Under the pieces are notes generated by a model, which was given only the letters and a program-made list of their open reading frames with translations, had not been told where the DNA came from and searched no databases. Shown piece by piece: positions 26,845 to 34,889 of a DNA stretch of 60,430 nt; positions within the stretch are counted from its first letter, which is position 1, and each line of letters opens with the position of its first letter. This DNA comes from Clostridiales bacterium. GTDB taxonomy: Bacteria > Bacillota > Clostridia > Lachnospirales > Lachnospiraceae. Position numbers and translations under genes: made by a program. The stretch lies in NCBI GenBank assembly GCA_003343625.1, contig QAKV01000018.1, forward strand, positions 1 through 60,430, given 5' to 3'.

Positions 26845-26969
26845 AGGGAAAGAAAAAGGAACTTTGATTTTCGCGATCCTTCGACCATTTTCGAAAAAAA
26901 GAGTGCCAAAAGGCGCAGACGCAGGGCGAAAAGGGGGGAAACCGGGCGGCTTTTCGCGATGTCAATTTC

Positions 26970-26999
26970 TTGCAGGAACTTCCATTTTGAGACTATAAT
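26970..26999 (+). promoter_or_regulatory. Sigma-A-like promoter of spo0A
   Basis: TTGCAG at 26970-26975, 18-base spacer, TATAAT at 26994-26999. The 247-base interval 26845-27091 holds nothing else coding; a one-mismatch 0A-box-like TTCGACC lies at 26880-26886. Confidence 0.6.
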
Positions 27000-27091
27000 G
27001 AGCGTGCCGGATGAGAAAAACGCAGTCGGATCCAGGCGTTTTTTCGAAGTTTACCGGGCTTTTCAAGATAAAACAGGATGGAGGAATTTCA

Positions 27092-27610
27092 ATGGAACAG
27101 CTTAGCATGACTGCGGGAAAAGAAGGCGAAAGAGTCGTACAGATTCTGACGGATCTGATGAAAAACAATAGAGAGTTTCAGATTATGATCACGGTGCCGG
27201 CGTCCGGCGCTGCCGGATCGGAACAGGAAAGGGAGGCACCGGCTCCGGGGAAGGCGGAGCACAACCTGGAAAAGGATGTGACCGACATGATCCACGAGAT
27301 CGGAGTGCCGGCTCACATCAAAGGATATCAGTATCTGCGCGAAGCGATTCAGATGTCGGTGAACGATATGGATATGCTGGGTTCCATCACCAAGACCCTC
27401 TATCCTACGATAGCTGCGAAATACCAGACCACGCCCAGCCGGGTGGAGCGGGCGATCCGGCACGCCATCGAGGTGGCATGGAACAGGGGCAGGATGGAGA
27501 CCCTGGATGCGCTGTTCGGCTACACCATCAACACCGGAAAGGGAAAACCCACGAATTCGGAATTCATCGCCCTGATCGCCGATAAGATCCGTCTGCAGTA
27601 CAAGGAGTAA
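27092..27610 (+). CDS. spo0A: Spo0A with an almost absent receiver domain
   Basis: Master regulator of sporulation at its usual place after recN-spoIVB, but only 172 residues where Spo0A is normally about 260-275. From residue 70 onward it is a complete Spo0A DNA-binding domain ([60 protein letters not shown]). The first 40 residues ([20 protein letters not shown] and on) align by eye with beta1-alpha1-beta2 of a receiver, yet the acidic pair (ADDNER in relatives) reads GKEGER. Everything from there to the linker, including the phospho-acceptor Asp and conserved Thr and Lys, is missing. The remaining frame is open and has GGAGG and a promoter, so the gene looks expressed. Such a protein could not be switched by phosphorelay. 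Confidence 0.9.
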   Translation: MEQLSMTAGKEGERVVQILTDLMKNNREFQIMITVPASGAAGSEQEREAPAPGKAEHNLEKDVTDMIHEIGVPAHIKGYQYLREAIQMSVNDMDMLGSITKTLYPTIAAKYQTTPSRVERAIRHAIEVAWNRGRMETLDALFGYTINTGKGKPTNSEFIALIADKIRLQYKE

Positions 27611-27626
27611 GGCGGGCAAAAAGTCC

Positions 27627-27655
27627 TTTCATTAAAGATGGGAATGATGTATAAT
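27627..27655 (+). promoter_or_regulatory. Promoter of glgA
   Basis: TATAAT at 27650-27655 preceded by TG, with a weak -35 TTTCAT at 27627-27632, 17 bases upstream. Confidence 0.5.
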
Positions 27656-27714
27656 AAACAAAAGGCTTGCTTTGGGGAAGCAAATCACAATACATCTATA
27701 TGGGAGGATACGAA

Positions 27715-29160
27715 ATGAAGAAGATTCTGTTTGTGGCATCGGAAGGAGTGCCCTTTATCAAAACAGGTGGCCTGGCGGATGTGGTCGGCTCCCTGCCGAA
27801 ATGTATCGACAAGGAATACTATGATGTGAGGGTGATTCTGCCCAAGTATAACTGTATGCATCAGGATAAGAAGGATATGCTTCATTATCGTGATCACTTT
27901 TATATGGAGTTTCACTGGAAGAACGAGTATGTGGGAATCCTGGAAGCGGAATACGACGGAATTAAATATTATTTTGTCGATAACGAATACTATTTTAACG
28001 GTTTTAAACCTTATGGCGACAACGTGCTCTTCGAGATCGAGAAGTTTGCGTTCTTTTCCAAAGCGGCGTTGTCCATCCTGCCGGTAATCGGTTTTCGGCC
28101 GGATCTGATCCACTGCCATGACTGGCAGACCGCGCTGATTCCGGTCTATCTGCATGAGCGCTTTGCGGGCGGGGACTTCTATCGCGGGATCAAGTCGGTT
28201 ATGACCATTCACAATCTGAAGTTCCAGGGGAAATGGAACATCAAGGACGTGCAGGATATCACAGGGCTGTCCAACTACTATTTCACGCCGGATAAGCTGG
28301 AAGCCTATAAGGATGCCAATCTGTTAAAGGGAGGCCTGGTATTCGCGGATGCCATCACCACGGTCAGCGATACTTATGCGGAGGAGATCAAGACAGCCTT
28401 TTACGGGGAAGGACTGGATGGCCTTCTGCGGGCGCGGGCTCACGACCTGCGCGGTATCGTGAACGGCATCGACTATGAGGAGTTCAATCCGGAGACAGAT
28501 CGCTACATCGTCAACCATTACAATGCGGTGAATTTCCGCAAAGAAAAGATTAAGAACAAGAGGGCGCTGCAGGCGGAAGTAGGGCTGCAACAGAACGATA
28601 AGACCATGCTCATCGGCATCGTTTCCCGCCTGACGGATCAGAAGGGCTTTGACCTGATCGCTTATGTGATGGATGAGCTTTGTCAGGACAATATTCAGCT
28701 GGTCGTGCTCGGCACCGGCGAAGAACGCTATGAGAACATGTTCCGGCACTTCGCGTGGAAATATGGCGGAAAGGTATCCGCGCAGATTTATTACTCGGAG
28801 GAGCTTTCCCATAAGATTTATGCTTCCTGCGACGCGTTTCTGATGCCTTCGCTATTCGAGCCCTGTGGCCTGAGCCAGCTGATGAGCCTTCGCTACGGAA
28901 CCGTTCCCATCGTCCGCGAGACCGGCGGCCTGAAGGATACGGTGCAGCCCTATAACGAATACGAGGGGACGGGAACCGGCTTTTCTTTCACCAACTATAA
29001 TGCCCATGAGATGCTGTCCACCATCCGTTATGCGGAGCAGATCTACTACGATAAGAAGCGCGAGTGGAACAAGATCGTGGATCGTGGCATGGCGGCCGAT
29101 TTCTCCTGGTATGTTTCCGCGAAGAAATATCAGGAAATGTATGATTGGCTGATTGGTTGA
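27715..29160 (+). CDS. glgA: Glycogen synthase (ADP-glucose)
   Basis: Transfers glucose from ADP-glucose to growing glycogen. The 481-residue GT5 enzyme has the substrate motif KTGGLADVVG near the N-terminus (Lys about 16), LIHCHDWQTALIP and the C-terminal SLFEPCGLSQLMSLRYG (about 379). GGGAGGA precedes the ATG at 27715. No other glycogen gene lies nearby; it is a single-gene unit with its own promoter and terminator. Confidence 0.95.
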   Translation: MKKILFVASEGVPFIKTGGLADVVGSLPKCIDKEYYDVRVILPKYNCMHQDKKDMLHYRDHFYMEFHWKNEYVGILEAEYDGIKYYFVDNEYYFNGFKPYGDNVLFEIEKFAFFSKAALSILPVIGFRPDLIHCHDWQTALIPVYLHERFAGGDFYRGIKSVMTIHNLKFQGKWNIKDVQDITGLSNYYFTPDKLEAYKDANLLKGGLVFADAITTVSDTYAEEIKTAFYGEGLDGLLRARAHDLRGIVNGIDYEEFNPETDRYIVNHYNAVNFRKEKIKNKRALQAEVGLQQNDKTMLIGIVSRLTDQKGFDLIAYVMDELCQDNIQLVVLGTGEERYENMFRHFAWKYGGKVSAQIYYSEELSHKIYASCDAFLMPSLFEPCGLSQLMSLRYGTVPIVRETGGLKDTVQPYNEYEGTGTGFSFTNYNAHEMLSTIRYAEQIYYDKKREWNKIVDRGMAADFSWYVSAKKYQEMYDWLIG

Positions 29161-29200
29161 GAGGGAATTCGATCGGGTGACTGACAGGACAGATCGTGCG

Positions 29201-29260
29201 ATACGGGATCGCTGCATAAACTGAAACTCAGTTTATCGCAGCTGTCCCGTATATTTTTTT
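29201..29260 (+). terminator. Intrinsic terminator after glgA
   Basis: ATACGGGA, GCTGC and ATAAACTG pair with CAGTTTAT, GCAGC and TCCCGTAT in a long hairpin, followed by a run of seven Ts. Confidence 0.92.
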
Positions 29261-29314
29261 GCGCCGCTGGAAACCATATCCATAAAAAGAATCGGAACAG
29301 AAAGGAAATGGAAG

Positions 29315-30187
29315 ATGAGACGGAAAAGCGCTTGGATCCTTTTGGCGGTACTGGCTGTCCTTCTGGCCGTCTGGATGGTTTCCTGCAGCCAAAGAGCGAA
29401 AAAAAGTCCGGGAGGAACGGAGGTACAGCAGGAAGAAAGCCAGCTGCAGGAGGGCAGGGAGGTGGACGGCGCAGCGCAGATGGCGCCCCGGGACGAAACC
29501 GGACAGGACAGGCTGGCAGGAGGGAGCAGCGGGGAGCTGACCTATGCGGTGCAGCGAATCGAAAGGGAATATCAGGCGGATGACGGGACTCCCATCTTTT
29601 TGGCGAAGCTGTCATGGCCGGCGTTCGACGGAGAAGGGGAAGGGATCGAAGCGATTAACCGCTATTTCGAAAGCTGGGCTCAGGATAAGCTGACGGAATA
29701 TGCGGACGCCCAAAATTCCACCAGGCAGGCGGCGCTGGAAGTCTATCGGGAGAGCCGTAACTTAAGCTGGACGGGCCCCTGGGGGGAATCCTATGAAGTG
29801 GAGGCGGTACGGACCCATGGTGACTATGTGAGCGTTCTCATGGCCTCTTTCCTGGAAGAAGGAAGCGCCCATGGACTGCCCTATCGGGAAGACCATCTGT
29901 TCCGGATGTCGGATGGAAAATCGGTGGGAATCTGTGAAATGACGGGAAAGGATCAGGAGGAATGGAACCGGCTGCTGCGGGAACGTTTTTCACAGGCGGT
30001 AATGGAAGGGGATCGTTCCCTGTATTATGACAATGCCCTGGAGACGCTCAGGACTTATGATATGCGAAAAGCCGGATACTATTTTACGGATACAGGGATT
30101 GTCTTTTATCTGGAGCCGTACGAAATCGCTCCCTATTCCAGCGGGTATGTGGAAATTTCCGTTTCCTATGAAGAAGCGGGCGCATAA
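29315..30187 (+). CDS. Lipoprotein with DUF3298/RsiV-like domain
   Basis: A 290-residue predicted lipoprotein: signal SAWILLAVLAVLLAVWM with lipobox VSC (Cys about 24), a Gln/Glu-rich linker, then a DUF4163 plus DUF3298 arrangement ending GIVFYLEPYEIAPYSSGYVE, typical of this fold. The fold occurs in the anti-sigma factor RsiV and in the PdaC N-terminal region, where it may bind lysozyme or peptidoglycan. No sigma-factor gene is adjacent, so anti-sigma function is not supported. Confidence 0.82.
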   Translation: MRRKSAWILLAVLAVLLAVWMVSCSQRAKKSPGGTEVQQEESQLQEGREVDGAAQMAPRDETGQDRLAGGSSGELTYAVQRIEREYQADDGTPIFLAKLSWPAFDGEGEGIEAINRYFESWAQDKLTEYADAQNSTRQAALEVYRESRNLSWTGPWGESYEVEAVRTHGDYVSVLMASFLEEGSAHGLPYREDHLFRMSDGKSVGICEMTGKDQEEWNRLLRERFSQAVMEGDRSLYYDNALETLRTYDMRKAGYYFTDTGIVFYLEPYEIAPYSSGYVEISVSYEEAGA

Positions 30188-30241
30188 AGCCCGAGGGAAG
30201 GGGGCATACTGGTGGTGTAAAAAAAGAAGGAGGTAAAGGCG

Positions 30242-30427
30242 ATGGCGAATTTGTCGGAACTGGAGCTGCAGAACCTGCGTCACCTCATCGGCGGTTATGA
30301 CACCACTCACTGCAAGATGCAGGAATATGCGAACTGCGCACAGGATGAACAGGTAAAACAGTTTTTTGAAAAAGGGGCGAAATCCGCGATGGAGAATAAA
30401 CAGGCCCTGATGAAATTTCTGCAGTAG
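30242..30427 (+). CDS. Small spore-coat-associated protein (CotF-like partner)
   Basis: A 61-residue helical protein (LSELELQNLRHLIGGYDTTH). In Clostridia, small proteins of this type precede CotF-domain proteins. AAGGAGGTAAAG is a very strong ribosome site. The CotF-like gene follows after 12 bases, so the two form an operon. Assigning it to the coat rests on the neighbour and on the pattern of the N-terminal half. Confidence 0.7.
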   Translation: MANLSELELQNLRHLIGGYDTTHCKMQEYANCAQDEQVKQFFEKGAKSAMENKQALMKFLQ

Positions 30428-30439
30428 GAGGGAAACGGG

Positions 30440-30697
30440 ATGTTGGAAGAGAAGACGATGGTGGCGGACGCCCTGACCGGAATCAACGGCGAACTGATGC
30501 GGTTTGGAGAGATGATTCCGCAGACGGACAACAAGGAACTCAAAACCACGCTGAAACAGTTAAGGGCCGCCTGCGAGCAGTCTCAGGAAGAGCTGTATCA
30601 GATCGCGCGGGAAAAATCCTATTACGTGCCCGCTGCGAAAGCCACGCAGGAAGAAGTGAATCACGTAAAGAGCCTGTTTTCCGGTAAGACCATGTAA
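30440..30697 (+). CDS. CotF-family spore coat protein
   Basis: An 85-residue protein (MVADALTGINGELMRFGEMI, CEQSQEELYQIAREKSYYVP) with the CotF/ferritin-like two-helix pattern seen in clostridial coat proteins. It would be made late in sporulation in the mother cell. Followed by a strong terminator at 30727-30770. Confidence 0.82.
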   Translation: MLEEKTMVADALTGINGELMRFGEMIPQTDNKELKTTLKQLRAACEQSQEELYQIAREKSYYVPAAKATQEEVNHVKSLFSGKTM

Positions 30698-30726
30698 GGA
30701 AAGCGGGAAACGGAGATCTTAAAAGG

Positions 30727-30770
30727 AAAAGCGCACAGACGTCTCGGGGAAGAGGGCTGTGCGCTTTTTT
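30727..30770 (+). terminator. Intrinsic terminator after the coat operon
   Basis: AAAAGCGCACAG and CTGTGCGCTTTT arms around an 18-base loop, ending in six Ts. It stands between convergent units and may serve rqcH on the other strand as well. Confidence 0.9.
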
Positions 30771-30772
30771 GT

Positions 30773-30795
30773 ACGACAGGAACATTCTTTTCCTG
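30773..30795. repeat. Palindromic element, AGGAAA family (copy 2, degenerate)
   Basis: ACGACAGGAA, a 7-base gap, then TTCCTGC, directly behind the terminator T-run. A weaker relative of the copies at 25469 and 57953. Confidence 0.4.
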
Positions 30796-30799
30796 CTTT

Positions 30800-32539
30800 T
30801 CAGGATTCAGCCGGTTGAATACCGGATATGTCCGTGCTGATGAGCATGGAATAGTTGGTATGGTAGATGACGAATCCGGGTTTTGCGCCGGCCACTTTTT
30901 TTACCTGCTTTTTCTCTACGTAATCCACTTCCACCTTTTCCTGATCCCTGCCGGTGGAATAGTGGGCCGCCAGCCTTGCCGCTTCTTCGAAGGTGCGGTC
31001 GGGAAGGGGAGCGCCGCCGGATTTGACGATGACGTGGGATCCGGGTATTCCCTTGGCGTGGAACCACCAGTCGTTGCCCGAAGCGAACTGAAACGTCAGC
31101 TCTTCATTTTGCAGATTGTTCTTTCCTACATACATGTGGAAGCCGTCGCTGCTGATATAATGGAAGGGACGGCTGGTGATTTTCGCTTTCCTGGTTCCGC
31201 CCTTGCGGCGGATATAGCCGCTCTCGATCAACTCTTCTTTGATCTGCACCAGATCTTCCTCCTTCCTCGCGATGTCCAGCGAGTTGCTGACGGACTGCAA
31301 ATGCAGGATTTCGTCCTGAACCTCCTTTGTCAGGACGCTGAGGGCTTCGAAGGTACGCTTGAGTTTATTGTATTTTTCGAAATATCTTTTCGCATTCTCA
31401 ACTGCAGTCAGCTGGGGATCCAGTGGAATGGTGACCTCCTCGCCGGTGTAATAGTTGACCGCCTGCAGGGACCTGGCTCCGGGAGCCGCGCCGTAACCGT
31501 AGGCGTTGAGCAGTTCGCCGTAAATCCGGTACTGCTCTCTTTTTTGAGTATCCTTCAGCTGTTTCTGTTGCAGATCATATTTACGGACGTTTCGTTCCAG
31601 CGCGGTGGAAACGATCCGCCGAAGATCCGCGGAGCGCTGCCGAATGCGGGAGATCTGGCTCTTTTGGGTATAATACTCCTCCAACAGAGGGGAGATCCGT
31701 TCGAAGTGCTTCAGGGAGTCGGCAGGCCAGGAGGTCAGGGAAACGGCGGCATATTCCGCGGGCGCGCCGCCCTCAAAGGCGATGCAGGGGGAGAAACGGC
31801 CGGCCCGTACGTCTGCCATCATGGAAGAAAAGGCCTCCCAGAGCGCTTCCCGGTCATCGGGGGAGCAGGCCGCGGTGACCAGATCCGCAGCGCCTCCCGC
31901 GCGATGGCAGATCTCGTGTGAAATGGCCGGGGAGAGGCCGGTGAAGGAAGTATAAAGGGCCTTGAAACATTCCATAGGGCGTGAGAAGACCCGATCGAGA
32001 AATTCAGATCTGGAAACGGTGAGAGGGTCCAGCTTATCCTGAGTATGGGGAATGAAATAGGACTTTCCCGGAAGCACTTCCCGAACGGAGCTGACCAGGC
32101 CGGAAATGTGCTTGATACTGTCGATGATCCGGTCGTTTTCATCGCAGAAAATGATATTGCTGTGTTTGCCCATGATCTCCACGATGAGCTGCTTACGCCG
32201 AAGATCCCCCAGCTCGTCCAGGTGCTCTACCGTGAACCGGACGATCCGTTCCAGACCGGGCTGGGAGATCTCCACGATCCTTCCGTTCTGCAGATGCTTG
32301 CGCAAGAGCATGCAGAAGTTCGGAGCCGTGGCGGGACTCGGTTTGTTTTCGCTGGTCAGGTAGATAAGCGGCAGCGAAGCGCTGGCGGAAATGCAAAGGC
32401 GCAGCGTGCCGGAACCGTTTTTGACGGTGAGCAAAAGCTCGTCCGGTTCCGGCTGCGCAATTTTGGAAAGCCTGCCGTCCAAAAGGGTGGATTTGAAATC
32501 GCTCACTAAATTGGCGATGGTGATGCCGTCAAAAGCCAT
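30800..32539 (-). CDS. rqcH: RqcH / FpbA (NFACT family) ribosome quality-control factor
   Basis: Binds stalled 50S subunits and recruits tRNA-Ala to add C-terminal alanine tails; also described as a fibronectin-binding protein. The 579-residue protein starts AFDGITIANLVSDFK, contains KQLIVEIMGKHSNIIF in the NFACT-N domain, a charged coiled-coil middle (about 290-430) and the NFACT-R domain (HAKGIPGSHVIVKSGG, about 495). The start follows GGAGG by five bases. In Bacillus rqcH (yloA) and yicC (yloC) are likewise neighbours. Confidence 0.94.
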   Translation of the reverse strand: MAFDGITIANLVSDFKSTLLDGRLSKIAQPEPDELLLTVKNGSGTLRLCISASASLPLIYLTSENKPSPATAPNFCMLLRKHLQNGRIVEISQPGLERIVRFTVEHLDELGDLRRKQLIVEIMGKHSNIIFCDENDRIIDSIKHISGLVSSVREVLPGKSYFIPHTQDKLDPLTVSRSEFLDRVFSRPMECFKALYTSFTGLSPAISHEICHRAGGAADLVTAACSPDDREALWEAFSSMMADVRAGRFSPCIAFEGGAPAEYAAVSLTSWPADSLKHFERISPLLEEYYTQKSQISRIRQRSADLRRIVSTALERNVRKYDLQQKQLKDTQKREQYRIYGELLNAYGYGAAPGARSLQAVNYYTGEEVTIPLDPQLTAVENAKRYFEKYNKLKRTFEALSVLTKEVQDEILHLQSVSNSLDIARKEEDLVQIKEELIESGYIRRKGGTRKAKITSRPFHYISSDGFHMYVGKNNLQNEELTFQFASGNDWWFHAKGIPGSHVIVKSGGAPLPDRTFEEAARLAAHYSTGRDQEKVEVDYVEKKQVKKVAGAKPGFVIYHTNYSMLISTDISGIQPAES

Positions 32540-32613
32540 AGAAACCTCCATCATCGGGCTGCAAGCCCGAACTCGTTCATGAAATGTCCTAAAAAACTAG
32601 TATAGCAGAATAC

Positions 32614-32642
32614 TTGACGGAAAGAAAGCGTTACTTTATAAT
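32614..32642 (+). promoter_or_regulatory. Sigma-A promoter of the yicC-remA-gmk operon
   Basis: TTGACG at 32614-32619, 17-base spacer, TATAAT at 32637-32642. Transcription would begin near 32649, ruling out the in-frame ATG at 32646 as the yicC start. Confidence 0.85.
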
Positions 32643-32717
32643 AAAATGGATTATCGGGTTGTCACAGAGAGCGGCAGCGCCGGAAATGAGAAAAGCAGAA
32701 AGATCATGGGAGAACAG

Positions 32718-33596
32718 ATGATTAAGAGTATGACCGGGTTTGGCAGATGCGAAATCTGCGAAGCCGACTACAGGTTTACCGTGGAGATGAAGTCCGTGAA
32801 CCACCGCTATCTGGACGTGAATTTGAAAATGCCCAGAAAGCTGAATCTGTTTGAAGCGGCTGCCCGCAGCCTGCTGAAGGAATACGTGCAGAGAGGCAAG
32901 CTGGATATTTATGTCACCTGCGAAGATTTGGCGCAGGAGAATGTCGCCATCCGCTACAATCGGGATGTGGCGGCCAGATATCTGGAGTATTTGCAGCAGA
33001 TGGAGGAAGAATTCGGTCTGGAGAACGATGTGAAGCTGTCCGCCCTTTCCAGGTATCCGGAAGTGTTCGCCATGGAAGAGGCGCAGCCCGACGAGGAAGG
33101 GCTCTGGAAGGCGTTCGAGAAGGCGCTGAGGGGCGCGGCAAAGGAGCTGACTGACGCCAGGATTGCGGAAGGGGAAAACCTGCGGAGGGATCTGACGGAT
33201 AAACTGGATCAGATGCTGGAGCACGTTTCCTTCATCGAAGGGCGTTCCCCGCAGATTATCGCGGAATACCGGGCGAAACTGACGGAGCGGGTCAGGGAGC
33301 TCCTGGATGGGGTACAGGCGGATGAGGGCCGCCTTTTGACGGAGGTGACGGTCTATGCGGATAAGGTTTGCGTGGACGAGGAGATCGTGCGCCTGAAGAG
33401 TCACATTGAAGCGATGAAAAGGGAGCTGATGTCGGGTGGAAGCGTGGGGCGCAAGCTGGATTTTTTGGCGCAGGAGATGAACCGGGAGGCCAATACGATC
33501 CTGTCCAAGACTACGGATCTGGAGCTGTCCAACAGAGGGATAGAGCTGAAAACGGAAATCGAAAAGGTGCGGGAACAGATTCAGAACATCGAATAA
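32718..33596 (+). CDS. yicC: YicC/YloC family endoribonuclease
   Basis: The 292-residue protein begins with the family signature MIKSMTGFGRCE and has VEMKSVNHRYLDVNLKMPRK and the C-terminal GRKLDFLAQEMNREANTILS, all hallmarks of YicC, a family with reported endoribonuclease activity. The start at 32718 is set by homology and GGGAGA; two earlier in-frame ATGs lie closer to the promoter. Confidence 0.93.
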   Translation: MIKSMTGFGRCEICEADYRFTVEMKSVNHRYLDVNLKMPRKLNLFEAAARSLLKEYVQRGKLDIYVTCEDLAQENVAIRYNRDVAARYLEYLQQMEEEFGLENDVKLSALSRYPEVFAMEEAQPDEEGLWKAFEKALRGAAKELTDARIAEGENLRRDLTDKLDQMLEHVSFIEGRSPQIIAEYRAKLTERVRELLDGVQADEGRLLTEVTVYADKVCVDEEIVRLKSHIEAMKRELMSGGSVGRKLDFLAQEMNREANTILSKTTDLELSNRGIELKTEIEKVREQIQNIE

Positions 33597-33617
33597 CAGA
33601 TCCTTTTGAGGAGCAAA

Positions 33618-33694
33618 GATTGAAAAATGTGCCATCAGACACATTTTTCAATCGGCAGTTTTGTGTCGGAGCAAAAGACGCTCCGACATGGAGG
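33618..33694 (+). promoter_or_regulatory. Structured leader element, copy C (before remA)
   Basis: A 36-nt hairpin (GATTGAAAAATGTG to CACATTTTTCAATC, 33618-33653), then CGG, then TTGTGTCGGAGC whose GTCGGAGC pairs with GCTCCGAC at 33680-33687, directly followed by the ribosome site ATGGAGG (33688-33694). The same architecture with different but still paired bases precedes cinA (36781-36911) and purA (49463-49554). Confidence 0.65.
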
Positions 33695-33699
33695 AAAAA

Positions 33700-33969
33700 A
33701 TGAGTCAGTTCATCCATATCGGATTTGGAAACATCGTCAATACAGATAAGATCATCGCGGTGGTGAGCCCGGAATCAGCCCCTGTCCGGAGGCTGATCCA
33801 GCGATGTCGGGAAGCCGGGACGGCCGTGGATGCCACCCAGGGGAGAAAGACGAAGGCCGTGCTGGTCATGGAAAACAGTCAGCTGATTTTATCCGCCCTT
33901 CTTCCGGAGACGATCTGCGCCAGGGCGCAGCTTCCGGAAGTGGCGGAAGAACGGGAAGAGAAGGAGTGA
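33700..33969 (+). CDS. remA: RemA/DUF370 family DNA-binding regulator
   Basis: An 89-residue protein; FIHIGFGNIVNTDKIIAVVS and the central ATQGRKTKAVLVM are the RemA signature. In Bacillus RemA activates biofilm matrix genes; in other Clostridia the role is unknown. It starts at the ATG five bases after GGAGG and lies between yicC and gmk, as in Bacillus. Confidence 0.93.
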   Translation: MSQFIHIGFGNIVNTDKIIAVVSPESAPVRRLIQRCREAGTAVDATQGRKTKAVLVMENSQLILSALLPETICARAQLPEVAEEREEKE

Positions 33970-33973
33970 CGGG

Positions 33974-34606
33974 ATGCAAAAGAAGGGAATTCTGATCGTG
34001 GTGTCCGGTTTTTCCGGAGCCGGAAAAGGTACGCTGATGAAAGAGCTGGTGAAACGATATGACAATTATGCGTTGTCCGTTTCCATGACGACACGGAAGC
34101 CCAGGCCCGGGGAGACGGAGGGCGTTTCCTACTTCTTTGTGGAAAAGGAGGACTTCGAAAGCTGTATCGGAGAGGATGGTCTGGTGGAATACGCCAGCTA
34201 CTGCGGCAATTACTACGGGACGCCCAGACTATGGGTAGAAGAACAGCTTGCAGCGGGCAAAGATGTGGTTCTGGAGATCGAGATTCAGGGCGCGCTGAAA
34301 GTGAAAGAAAAGTTTCCGGATGCCCTGTTGCTGTTCGTGATGACTCCGTCGGCACATGAGCTGAAGCGGCGTCTGGAAGGAAGAGGAACAGAGTCTTTGG
34401 AGGATATCCGGGGACGCCTGCAAAGGGCGGTGGAAGAATCCCGGGGGATCGAATCGTACGATTATATCATCATTAACGATGATCTGGAGAAATGTATCGC
34501 GCAGATGAACCGGGTCATCGATGCGGCGCGGATGCGTCCGGACCGCAACGGAGAATTCATCGAACAGTTCAGACAGGAACTGGAGGAAATATTAAAAGGA
34601 TATTGA
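33974..34606 (+). CDS. gmk: Guanylate kinase
   Basis: Phosphorylates GMP to GDP. The 210-residue enzyme has P-loop SGFSGAGKGTL, the GMP-binding SMTTRKPRPGETEGVSYFFV and the lid Arg region. It follows remA after four bases. Confidence 0.96.
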   Translation: MQKKGILIVVSGFSGAGKGTLMKELVKRYDNYALSVSMTTRKPRPGETEGVSYFFVEKEDFESCIGEDGLVEYASYCGNYYGTPRLWVEEQLAAGKDVVLEIEIQGALKVKEKFPDALLLFVMTPSAHELKRRLEGRGTESLEDIRGRLQRAVEESRGIESYDYIIINDDLEKCIAQMNRVIDAARMRPDRNGEFIEQFRQELEEILKGY

Positions 34607-34622
34607 AAGGAGAAAGAAAGTT

Positions 34623-34883
34623 ATGTTACATCCGTCGTATTCCGACTTGATCAAAGTCGTAAACCAGGACGTGGAGCCCGGAGAGGAGAAGATCGTCAAC
34701 AGCAGATATTCCATCGTCATGGCTACCGCGAAGCGGGCGAGACAGATCATCGCCGGCCACGAGCCCATGGTTCGGATCAAACCCGGGGAGAAGCCTCTCT
34801 CCATCGCGGTGGAGGAGCTCAGACAGGGAAAGATCAAGATTCTGGGTGAGGAAGAACAGGAAACGGAACAGGAACAGGAGTAA
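34623..34883 (+). CDS. rpoZ: RNA polymerase omega subunit
   Basis: An 86-residue subunit. The core (NSRYSIVMATAKRARQIIAG, KPLSIAVEELRQGKIKI) is typical; the tail is Glu/Gln-rich. AAAGGAGAAAG precedes the ATG. The gmk-rpoZ order is common. Confidence 0.93.
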   Translation: MLHPSYSDLIKVVNQDVEPGEEKIVNSRYSIVMATAKRARQIIAGHEPMVRIKPGEKPLSIAVEELRQGKIKILGEEEQETEQEQE

Positions 34884-34889
34884 AGAGGA

